Shown here piece after piece: positions 1-5,536 of a stretch of DNA of 8,125 bases. The DNA comes from Chryseobacterium sp. (GTDB taxonomy: Bacteria; Bacteroidota; Bacteroidia; Flavobacteriales; Weeksellaceae), in NCBI GenBank assembly GCA_003852805.1, contig RDDY01000244.1, positions 1-8,125 on the forward strand. The letters run 5' to 3'. Position numbers and translations under genes: made by a program. Under the pieces are notes generated by a model that had not been told where the DNA came from, did not search any database, and worked only from the letters and a program-made list of their open reading frames with translations. Each line of letters begins with the position of its first letter. Position 1 is the first letter of the stretch.

Positions 1-999
1 TGAGGAACTGTTGCTGACAGTAAAGGTCGTTCCGCCGATGTCGTCCGGGTGTGATTTGTTGTTTCTGGCGCGTTCTGAAATTTCCGCAACGGCTTTGGCA
101 ATTTCGGTTACGTTCATGTCCTGTGCATTTTTGATGTTGGGCACAATCAAATTGCCGTCGGGCAGGGCAGTGGCGAAACCCAGATTCACCGAGTGTTTCA
201 GCAACAGTTCCTCACCGTTGAACCAAGCGTTAATAGCGGGAAATTCCATCAGCGCAGAGAGGACGCCGTGCATGATGAGGTGGGTATAAGTCAGCTTTGC
301 ACCGTTTTCGGCCAAGAATTTTTCTTTTTCCGTGTCGCGGTAGTTGACCAAGCCCGTCACATCTGCATCGATAAACGTGGTCACATGCGGAATGGCTTGC
401 CAACTGTTTTCCATATTGTCCGCAATTCTTCGGCGCATGCCCGTCAAGGTTTGCAACTGCTCGCCCACGTCCGCCTTCAGGTCTATTTTCTCTCGTGACT
501 TGGTGGTTAACGGCTGTGACGGTTGCAGAAACGCTTCCACATCTATTTTGCGGATGCGGCCGTTCTCGCCGGTTCCGCGGATGCCTTGCAACTGCTGTAG
601 ACTGATGCCGTGCTCGGCAGCTATTTTCCGCACAACGGGCGAAAGGAAGCCGAGTTCGGTCTGTTGCTTCAGCATTATCGGCTTATTAGCATCGTCCTTG
701 GCAAGAGCCGCCGGCGAAGTGTTTTCCTCAATTAAGCCGGCGCTTTCAACCGTGTCGTCCAAGACTTCCATACGTGCGATTTCTTGACCGACTTTTGCTT
801 CGTCGCCCTCATTGACCAACAACTCCGTAAGCGTGCCTGTGTACTCTGAGAAAATCTCCGAATCTACTTTGTCCGTGCCGATAACGGCAAAAAGTTCATC
901 CTTTTCTACAGCATCGCCGGGCTTTTTCAACCATTCTACAATTCGGGCTTCTTGCGTAGATTCGCCGATTTTCGGCAGGCGGACGGCAATTGTTTTCAT
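1..999 (-). CDS. 2-oxo acid dehydrogenase E2 (dihydrolipoamide acyltransferase), 3' end outside window
   Basis: The gene starts with ATG at 999 and stays open for 333 codons to the window edge, so the C-terminus is missing. The product is the acyltransferase core of a 2-oxo acid dehydrogenase complex. It carries the acyl group on a lipoyl arm from the E1 decarboxylase to CoA. Residues 1-78 form one biotinyl/lipoyl domain with the lipoylation lysine K44 in GTDKVDSEI. A linker follows, then a peripheral subunit-binding domain at about 118-158 (FLSPVVRKIAAEHGIS, then GTGENGRIRKIDVEAFL). The catalytic acyltransferase domain begins near residue 175 (LTGMRRRIADNM). The catalytic HxxxDG motif would lie beyond the edge. 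The gene sits 21 bp downstream of gcdH on the same strand, probably in one operon. The substrate (branched-chain acid, pyruvate, 2-oxoglutarate or 2-oxoadipate) cannot be decided from this part. Family assignment is firm; substrate is open. Confidence 0.93.
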   Translation of the reverse strand, partial: MKTIAVRLPKIGESTQEARIVEWLKKPGDAVEKDELFAVIGTDKVDSEIFSEYTGTLTELLVNEGDEAKVGQEIARMEVLDDTVESAGLIEENTSPAALAKDDANKPIMLKQQTELGFLSPVVRKIAAEHGISLQQLQGIRGTGENGRIRKIDVEAFLQPSQPLTTKSREKIDLKADVGEQLQTLTGMRRRIADNMENSWQAIPHVTTFIDADVTGLVNYRDTEKEKFLAENGAKLTYTHLIMHGVLSALMEFPAINAWFNGEELLLKHSVNLGFATALPDGNLIVPNIKNAQDMNVTEIAKAVAEISERARNNKSHPDDIGGTTFTVSNSSS

Positions 1000-1020
1000 C
1001 GGAGAAGTTTCGCTCTGCTG

Positions 1021-2199
1021 TTAAAATGCGTTGATGCCGGTGATGTCCAGACCGGTGATCAGCAAATGAATGTCGTGGGTTCCTTCGTAGGTAATGACCG
1101 ATTCCAGATTGGCTGCGTGGCGCATCATCGGGAATTCGCCCATAATGCCCATGCCGCCCAAAATCTGACGGGACTCGCGCGCGATGTCTATGGCCATTTT
1201 CACATTGTTACGCTTTGCCATTGATATCTGTGCCGGTGTGGCTTGGTGCTCGTTTTTGAGATTTCCGAGCTGCCAGCTCAGAAGTTGCGCTTTGGTGATT
1301 TCGGTCAAAAACTCGGCTAACTTTTTTTGTTGAAGTTGATACGAAGCGATGGGTTTACCGAATTGATTTCGCTCTTTGGCGTACTGAACCGCAGTGCAGT
1401 AGCAGTCGATCGCCGCACCGATCACGCCCCACGAAATTCCGTAACGCGCCGAGTTCAGGCAGGAAAGCGGCCCTTTCAAACCCTCTACTTTGGGCAACAG
1501 ATTTTCCTTTGGTACCTTCACATCGCGAAATACCAACTCGCCGGTTTTGGAGGCGCGCAAAGACCACTTGTTGTGCGTCTCGGGAGTTGTGAAACCGTCG
1601 AAATCGCGCTCTACAATCAATCCACGCACTTTGCCGTCTTCGCCTTTTGCCCAAACAACGGCAATGTCGCACAGGGGCGCATTGGTTATCCACATTTTGG
1701 CGCCGTTCAGCAGATAATGGTCGCCCATATCTTTGTAGTAGGTTTCCATGCTGCCCGGGTCGGAGCCGTGGTTGGGTTCGGTAAGTCCGAAAGCGCCGAT
1801 CATTTCACCGTTAGCCAATTTCGGCAAATACTTGTTTTTCTGCTCGTCGGAACCGAACTCGTAAATCGGGAACATCACCAAAGAGGACTGTACAGAAGCC
1901 GCCGATCTGACGGCCGAATCTCCGCGCTCCAATTCCTGCATGATGATACCGTAAGAAATCTGATCGAGTCCGGCGCCGCCGTATTCCACGGGAATGTAAG
2001 GGCCTAACGCGCCGATGGAACCGAGTTCTTTCATAAGCCCCGGGATGTCCTTATGCTGTTGAGCAGCCTCGTCGATCTGTGGCATTACGAAGCTCTCGAC
2101 CCAGTCGCGAACTGATTGTCTGATCAGTTTATGCTCGTCCGTGAGCAGATTGTCTAACAGGTAATAATCAGGAATTGTGTTGAGCGGATAGTATGACAT
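1021..2199 (-). CDS. gcdH: acyl-CoA dehydrogenase, glutaryl-CoA dehydrogenase type
   Basis: This 392-residue FAD flavoenzyme has the full length usual for the family. It would oxidise and decarboxylate glutaryl-CoA to crotonyl-CoA in lysine/tryptophan or glutarate breakdown, passing electrons to ETF. The FAD/substrate segment FGLTEPNHGSDPGSMET (about 137-153) and KMWITN (168-173) are typical. The C-terminal ITYEGTHDIH (369-378) places the catalytic base at E372. R98 and S102 in VRSAASVQSS align with the pair known in human glutaryl-CoA dehydrogenase to bind the substrate gamma-carboxylate, and C-terminal GLDITGINAF also resembles that subfamily. This favours glutaryl-CoA over plain fatty acyl-CoA. 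The ATG at 2199 gives the expected N-terminus. No Shine-Dalgarno sequence is evident, as is common in Bacteroidota. A related decarboxylating or short-chain acyl-CoA dehydrogenase remains possible. Confidence 0.93.
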   Translation of the reverse strand: MSYYPLNTIPDYYLLDNLLTDEHKLIRQSVRDWVESFVMPQIDEAAQQHKDIPGLMKELGSIGALGPYIPVEYGGAGLDQISYGIIMQELERGDSAVRSAASVQSSLVMFPIYEFGSDEQKNKYLPKLANGEMIGAFGLTEPNHGSDPGSMETYYKDMGDHYLLNGAKMWITNAPLCDIAVVWAKGEDGKVRGLIVERDFDGFTTPETHNKWSLRASKTGELVFRDVKVPKENLLPKVEGLKGPLSCLNSARYGISWGVIGAAIDCYCTAVQYAKERNQFGKPIASYQLQQKKLAEFLTEITKAQLLSWQLGNLKNEHQATPAQISMAKRNNVKMAIDIARESRQILGGMGIMGEFPMMRHAANLESVITYEGTHDIHLLITGLDITGINAF

Positions 2200-2226
2200 A
2201 GAGATTTTCTTGGTTTAAAACACGGC

Positions 2227-2234
2227 TAAAGATA
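2227..2234 (-). promoter_or_regulatory. possible -7 element for gcdH-E2
   Basis: The minus strand reads TATCTTTA, seven of eight positions of the Bacteroidota -7 consensus TAnnTTTG, 27 bp upstream of the gcdH start. No TTTG is found at the expected -33 position, so this rests on one element only. Confidence 0.35.
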
Positions 2235-2314
2235 CAAGATTTAGCCAAATCGGCACACGCAATTTAACCGTCTGAAAATCTATATTTTGCCGGAAACCGA
2301 CGATAATTCCATAC

Positions 2315-2341
2315 AAAAAAGGCTACCCGAAGGCAGCCTTT
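2315..2341 (-). terminator. Rho-independent terminator after the yciF-like gene
   Basis: Read on the minus strand, a 10-bp stem (AAAGGCTGCC with GGTAGCCTTT, one G-T pair) closes a TTCG tetraloop and runs directly into six T. The arms are 2332-2341 and 2318-2327, and the T run is at 2315-2320. It starts 20 bp past the yciF stop and separates that unit from gcdH, whose start lies further downstream on the same strand. Confidence 0.92.
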
Positions 2342-2361
2342 AACGTTAGAAAAGAGAACGA

Positions 2362-3201
2362 TTATAACTCGTCTTCCTCATCGTATTCGTCATAATCTTC
2401 CTCGTCGTCATAGTCTTCGTCATCGTAATCATCGTCTTCCACTTCTTCGCCTTCTTCCTCGGCTTCAAAGTTGATGAACGACTCCGCTATGTCCGTCAAG
2501 AGGTAATCTGTTTCTTCCTCCTCTTCGAGGGTGTGATCCAGCAAATCGGCAGCGCGATCATAACCGAGCGTGATGGCCAACTGAACCAGCCCGCCGTAAC
2601 TGGCGATCTCATAATGCTCGGCTTTCTGCGCGGCAATAATCAATGCAGCATCGCGGGTCATGGAACCCTCGGGTGTAGATTTGATGATTTCTTCTGCCTC
2701 TTTGATGATTCCGTCCATGGCCTTACAGTCTTTTTTCTCGGCCTTTTCGTCAATCGAGCGGAACACTTTTTCCAATCGACTGATTTGCTTGCGAGTCTGC
2801 AACTCATGGTCTTCGAAGGCGTCCTGCAACTCCTCGGTAGTAGCCGCTTTTTTCATTTTCGGCAAAGCTTCTACCAATGCGTGCTCTGCGTAATAAATAT
2901 CCTTCAGCGCATCGACAAAGAATTTCTTGAGCGGCTTTTCTTCGCCTTCATCCTCCTGTTCTTTGCTCTGCGCTTTTCCGGAAGTCTTGGCAGAACTTGT
3001 GCTTTTGGCGGATGATCCGCTTTTGCTTTCGGTAGATTTATCGCCGGTTCCACCTTTTTCGGCGGCAGCTGTTTTTTTGCTTTCGTCTGTGCTGTTGTCT
3101 TTTTTGTCTTTATCTGTTGAAGATGTGGTAGACGCGCCGGTTGTTTTTTTGTCTTCTGTTGCCTTTGCAGCGTCTGAATTGTTATCTGTTGGTTTTTGCA
3201 T
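2362..3201 (-). CDS. yciF: YciF-like ferritin-fold (DUF892) protein with disordered N-terminus and acidic tail
   Basis: The 279-residue product has three parts. Residues 1-90 are a Lys/Ser/Thr/Ala/Asp-rich low-complexity segment without signal peptide or membrane helix. Residues 91-240 are a DUF892/YciF four-helix domain that follows E. coli YciF closely: LKDIYYAEHAL (99-109), DAALIIAAQKAEHYEIASYG (184-203) and LEEEEETD (225-232). Candidate di-metal ligands are E106, E130, E133, E195, H196 and E226-E230; I infer these from the fold, and which residues bind metal is uncertain. Residues 245-279 form an Asp/Glu/Tyr tail. Typical YciF is near 165 residues, so about 115 are added at the ends. The gene lies 72 bp downstream of the KGG-repeat gene, as yciF follows yciG in enterobacteria, where these are stress-induced. 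Its biochemical activity is not established. A strong terminator follows. Confidence 0.9.
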   Translation of the reverse strand: MQKPTDNNSDAAKATEDKKTTGASTTSSTDKDKKDNSTDESKKTAAAEKGGTGDKSTESKSGSSAKSTSSAKTSGKAQSKEQEDEGEEKPLKKFFVDALKDIYYAEHALVEALPKMKKAATTEELQDAFEDHELQTRKQISRLEKVFRSIDEKAEKKDCKAMDGIIKEAEEIIKSTPEGSMTRDAALIIAAQKAEHYEIASYGGLVQLAITLGYDRAADLLDHTLEEEEETDYLLTDIAESFINFEAEEEGEEVEDDDYDDEDYDDEEDYDEYDEEDEL

Positions 3202-3230
3202 GACCGGGTGTTTTTTATGTTTATATCAAA

Positions 3231-3256
3231 ATAAAGGAGACCGAGGTCTCCTTTAT
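3231..3256 (-). terminator. hairpin between KGG-repeat gene and yciF-like gene
   Basis: A perfect 11-bp stem (ATAAAGGAGAC with GTCTCCTTTAT; arms 3231-3241 and 3246-3256) closes a 4-base loop. On the minus strand it follows the KGG-repeat stop by 17 bp, and the descending arm continues as TTTATTTT. The T run is broken, so it may be a partial terminator or mRNA-stabilising hairpin that sets the ratio of the two products rather than a full stop. No convincing separate promoter for yciF is visible in the 72-bp gap, which favours read-through. Confidence 0.7.
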
Positions 3257-3273
3257 ATCGGATAGATTATCTG

Positions 3274-4458
3274 TTACGAATTTCTTCTTCCGCCGAAGCC
3301 GGATCTACCGGATCTGGAAGAGCCTCCGCCGCTTCTGCCTCCACCGTGTGAAGCGCGTCCGCCTTTGGCTGCAATTCTTCTTACTTCTGATTTAGGCATG
3401 GAAGCGAATCCGCGTCCGCCGCCTGAATTGCCTCCTCTGCCTGAAGAAGATCCTCCGCGACCTGAACCGCCTCTGCCTGAAGATGAACCGCCTCTGCCGG
3501 AGCCGCCGCCTGAACCGCCGCTTCTGCCTCCACCGTGTGAAGCGCGTCCGCCCATGGCTGCAATTCTTCTTACTTCCGATTTAGGCATTGCTGCAAAGCC
3601 GCGTTTTGAAGAGCCTCCTCTGCCTGAGGATGAACCTCCACGACCTGAGCCACCTCTGCCTGAAGATGAGCCACCTCTGCCGGAACCGCTACCTGAACCG
3701 CCGTGTCCACCATGTGAAGCACGTCCGCCCATGGCTGCAATTCTTCTTACTTCTGATTTAGGCATAGATGCGAAACCTTGTCTGCCGTGGCCTGAACCGC
3801 CTCTTGAAGAGCCGCCTCTGCCTGAGGATGAGCCTCCGCGACCGGAGCCGCCTCTACCTGAAGATGATCCGCCTCTGCTTGAGCCGCCGCCTGAACCTCC
3901 GCTTCTGCCTCCACCGTGTGAAGCGCGTCCGCCCATGGCTGCAATTCTTCTTACTTCTGATTTGGGCATAGATGCGAAACCTTGTCTGCCGTGGCCGGAA
4001 CCGCCTCTTGAAGAGCCGCCTCTGCCGCCACCGCTTCTTCCGCGGCCGCTGTCGGATCTTGATCCGCCTCTGCCGCCACCGTGGTGGTCGTCGTCATCGT
4101 CGTCTGAGGTAAAGCGTCCTTGAGAATCTCTCATGCGGCCAACGCCGGAGTCATACCAGTCTTCGTCGTCATCTTCATCATCGTAGTCGTCATAGTCATC
4201 GTCGTCGTAGTCCTCATCATCATAATCGTCATCATCATAATCATCGTAATCGTCGTCGTCATAATGATCTTCATAGTCATCATCATAATCGTCGTCGTCA
4301 TAATCATCATAATCGTCATCATCGTATTCATCATCATCGTATTCATCATCATAATCATCTCCGTAATGATGATCGTGATAATGTTCGTCTTCGTCGTGAT
4401 AATGTGATTCTGATCTGTGACCTCTTGAACGGGAGCCGTTCGAACGTCTGTTGCTCAT
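3274..4458 (-). CDS. KGG-repeat stress protein with Asp/Tyr-rich and RGG-rich low-complexity regions
   Basis: The 394-residue product is almost wholly low complexity. Residues 1-30 are Arg/Ser/His-rich. Residues 22-101 are a His/Asp/Tyr tract built on DDYDD units. A short motif RDSQGRFTS (110-118) and a run of Asp follow. From about 125 to the end, Gly/Ser/Arg-rich sequence (SSGRGG units) holds four copies of GFASMPKSEVRRIAAMGG at 160-183, 228-251, 287-310 and 350-373. These match the stress-induced KGG repeat family (GsiB, YciG). The last copy has the canonical AAKGG; the others read AAMGG. There is no signal peptide or membrane segment. I chose ATG 4458. The frame stays open upstream to a TTG at 4578 and an ATG at 4518, but that 40-residue extension is unlike the rest. 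Role is inferred as cytoplasmic stress protection, acting with the YciF-like neighbour. GC-rich shadow frames on both strands are not genes. Confidence 0.85.
   Translation of the reverse strand: MSNRRSNGSRSRGHRSESHYHDEDEHYHDHHYGDDYDDEYDDDEYDDDDYDDYDDDDYDDDYEDHYDDDDYDDYDDDDYDDEDYDDDDYDDYDDEDDDEDWYDSGVGRMRDSQGRFTSDDDDDDHHGGGRGGSRSDSGRGRSGGGRGGSSRGGSGHGRQGFASMPKSEVRRIAAMGGRASHGGGRSGGSGGGSSRGGSSSGRGGSGRGGSSSGRGGSSRGGSGHGRQGFASMPKSEVRRIAAMGGRASHGGHGGSGSGSGRGGSSSGRGGSGRGGSSSGRGGSSKRGFAAMPKSEVRRIAAMGGRASHGGGRSGGSGGGSGRGGSSSGRGGSGRGGSSSGRGGNSGGGRGFASMPKSEVRRIAAKGGRASHGGGRSGGGSSRSGRSGFGGRRNS
3340..3411 (-). repeat. KGG repeat, copy 4
   Basis: This 72-bp unit encodes GFASMPKSEVRRIAAKGG plus RASHGG. 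It is the only copy with AAKGG, the canonical family form. It begins 189 bp from copy 3. Confidence 0.88.
3529..3600 (-). repeat. KGG repeat, copy 3
   Basis: This 72-bp unit encodes the same 24 residues with GFAAM in place of GFASM and AAMGG. It lies 177 bp from copy 2. Confidence 0.88.
3706..3777 (-). repeat. KGG repeat, copy 2
   Basis: This 72-bp unit is almost identical in DNA to copy 1. The identity continues upstream of it into the linker (to about 3820), with one mismatch over roughly 60 bp. That suggests the repeat and linker were duplicated together. Confidence 0.88.
3910..3981 (-). repeat. KGG repeat, copy 1
   Basis: This is the N-terminal-most copy, GFASM to SHGG, with AAMGG. The 204-bp period to copy 2 is a whole number of codons, as are the other two spacings. 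Confidence 0.88.
4156..4395 (-). repeat. GAT/GAC-TAT/TAC simple repeat coding for Asp/Tyr tract
   Basis: About 240 bp consist almost entirely of Asp codons with regularly spaced Tyr codons and a few His and Glu codons, giving DDYDD-type units. GAT and GAC are mixed, so this is not a pure microsatellite. The frame is open in other phases too, which produces long meaningless Ile/Val and Met/Thr shadow frames. Confidence 0.85.
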
Positions 4459-4718
4459 AATAATACTTTTTGGTGTTAAATATGTTTTTGTGATGTCTGC
4501 GGGAGGGGTAGCTAGCATTTCCTCCGCATTCTGTTCTGTTGTATTCAATATCTGTGCCTCCGCTTTGTGTTTTAGCAATTTTTAACTTTTATCCGTGTGC
4601 TTTCTGCATCGGTAAATAATGTTGTTAATGATTTGTTAAACTATATTGCGGAATCGTTCATATTTGTTATTATATGAAGCAAGGTATAAGTGTGTAATCT
4701 ACGCCGTATCCTACAACG
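4459..4718. other. leader region upstream of the KGG-repeat gene
   Basis: These 260 bp hold no convincing gene. The KGG frame is open without a stop back to TTG 4578. A GGAGG sequence lies only two bases before the in-frame ATG at 4518, too close for a normal ribosome site. The part from 4600 to 4690 is AT-rich and is the likely promoter area for the minus-strand operon, but I find no good TTTG / TAnnTTTG pair. With the tal terminator at its right end, the gene-free stretch is 312 bp. Confidence 0.5.
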
Positions 4719-4747
4719 AAAAAACTCCCGACGGATCGGGAGTTTTT
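4719..4747 (-). terminator. Rho-independent terminator after tal
   Basis: A perfect 12-bp stem (AAAAACTCCCGA with TCGGGAGTTTTT; arms 4720-4731 and 4736-4747) closes a 4-base loop and ends in a run of T on the minus strand. It starts 23 bp past the tal stop. The flanking A/T arms would also allow plus-strand function, but no plus-strand gene runs into it. Confidence 0.92.
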
Positions 4748-4770
4748 ATAGTTGATTATTGCAGTTGGTT

Positions 4771-5424
4771 TTACCCGAGCTTTTTTGCGTCGGCCACAAA
4801 GGTTGCCAAACCGTTATCGGTTAACGGATGCGCCAGTAAGGCCAGTATGGAGGCGAGCGGCGAGGTGATGACGTCTGCGCCTATCTTTGCACAGTTGATG
4901 ATGTGCATAGGATTGCGGATGGAAGCCGCCAAAATTTCCGTATCGAACATATAGTTATCGAAGATCAAACGGATGTCTTCGATCAGTTGCAAGCTGTCGA
5001 CCGAGATATCGTCTAATCTGCCCAAGAAAGGAGAGACGTAGGTAGCGCCGGCTTTGGCCGCCAACAATGCCTGGCCCGGAGAGAAAATCAGCGTACAGTT
5101 GGTTTTGATGCCTTTGTCGGAGAAATGCTTCAGCGCGCGGATTCCGTCTTTGATCATAGGTATTTTCACCACAATGTTCTCGTGCAGCGCTGCCAGTTCT
5201 TCGCCTTCGCGCACCATTTCGTCGTACTCGGTAGAAAGAACTTCTGCCGAGATATCGCCGTCTACAATATTGCAGATATCGCGGTAGTGTTGCAAAACGG
5301 CTTCTTTCCCTTGTATTCCTTCTTTTGCCATCAGCGACGGGTTGGTGGTCACACCGTCTAAGATTCCTAACTCTTGAGCTTCACGAATTTGATCAAGATT
5401 GGCTGTGTCGATAAAAAATTTCAT
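4771..5424 (-). CDS. tal: transaldolase, small (MipB/TalC-type) subfamily
   Basis: The 217-residue cytosolic enzyme has the length of the small single-domain transaldolase / fructose-6-phosphate aldolase subfamily, a TIM-barrel class I aldolase. Visible signatures are [11 protein letters not shown] (3-13), GVTTNPSL (24-31), the Schiff-base lysine K87 in [14 protein letters not shown] (108-115) and [11 protein letters not shown] (129-139). E61 (SAEVLS) and F133 (SPFLGR) are the residues found in true transaldolases; fructose-6-phosphate aldolases carry Gln and Tyr there. I therefore prefer transaldolase, which moves dihydroxyacetone units between sugar phosphates in the non-oxidative pentose phosphate pathway. 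ATG 5424 gives the standard MKFFIDTA start. The gene is monocistronic: it has its own terminator, and a -7 element lies 28 bp upstream of the start. Confidence 0.95.
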   Translation of the reverse strand: MKFFIDTANLDQIREAQELGILDGVTTNPSLMAKEGIQGKEAVLQHYRDICNIVDGDISAEVLSTEYDEMVREGEELAALHENIVVKIPMIKDGIRALKHFSDKGIKTNCTLIFSPGQALLAAKAGATYVSPFLGRLDDISVDSLQLIEDIRLIFDNYMFDTEILAASIRNPMHIINCAKIGADVITSPLASILALLAHPLTDNGLATFVADAKKLG

Positions 5425-5451
5425 TTTCTTTTTATTATCTTAATTTCCGTG

Positions 5452-5459
5452 CAAAGATA
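5452..5459 (-). promoter_or_regulatory. -7 promoter element for tal
   Basis: The minus strand reads TATCTTTG, a full match to the Bacteroidota -7 consensus TAnnTTTG, placed for a 5' leader of about 20 nt before the tal start at 5424. No TTTG lies at the expected -33 distance. Confidence 0.6.
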
Positions 5460-5510
5460 AGATTTCGGCTCGATCCGTTGACCGAATCCAAGCATAAATA
5501 AAGCTTCGCT

Positions 5511-5518
5511 TATCTTTG
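5511..5518 (+). promoter_or_regulatory. -7 promoter element for pepE
   Basis: The plus strand reads TATCTTTG (then CA), the same sequence as the tal element on the other strand, 18 bp before the pepE ATG at 5537. The -33 region lacks TTTG. This placement also argues against the upstream TTG at 5516 as start, since that codon lies inside the element. Confidence 0.6.
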
Positions 5519-5536
5519 CAGAAATCAGCATCGATC

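Noticed and set aside
1686..1694. Perfect DnaA box TTATCCACA
   Set aside because: It is the reverse complement of codons for the conserved acyl-CoA dehydrogenase motif KMWITN. It is a lone copy inside a gene, so chance from coding constraint is the simpler explanation.
1327..2007. 226-residue plus-strand frame opposite gcdH
   Set aside because: It lies wholly inside a well-conserved gene on the other strand and shows no family motif.
3340..3981. CRISPR-like array from regularly spaced repeats
   Set aside because: The repeats are 72 bp, in frame, code for a known protein motif and have low-complexity linkers as spacers. No cas gene is present.
3365..4123. Long plus-strand open frame coding a Pro/Glu/Leu repeat protein of 252 residues
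   Set aside because: It is the exact antisense of the Gly/Ser/Arg linkers and KGG repeats. The minus-strand frame has a recognised family motif, while this frame has none, so it is a composition shadow.
4120..4407. Plus-strand frame rich in Ile and Val that looks like a membrane protein
   Set aside because: It is the reverse complement of Asp/Tyr codons (GAT/GAC read as ATC/GTC). No family signature or start context supports it.
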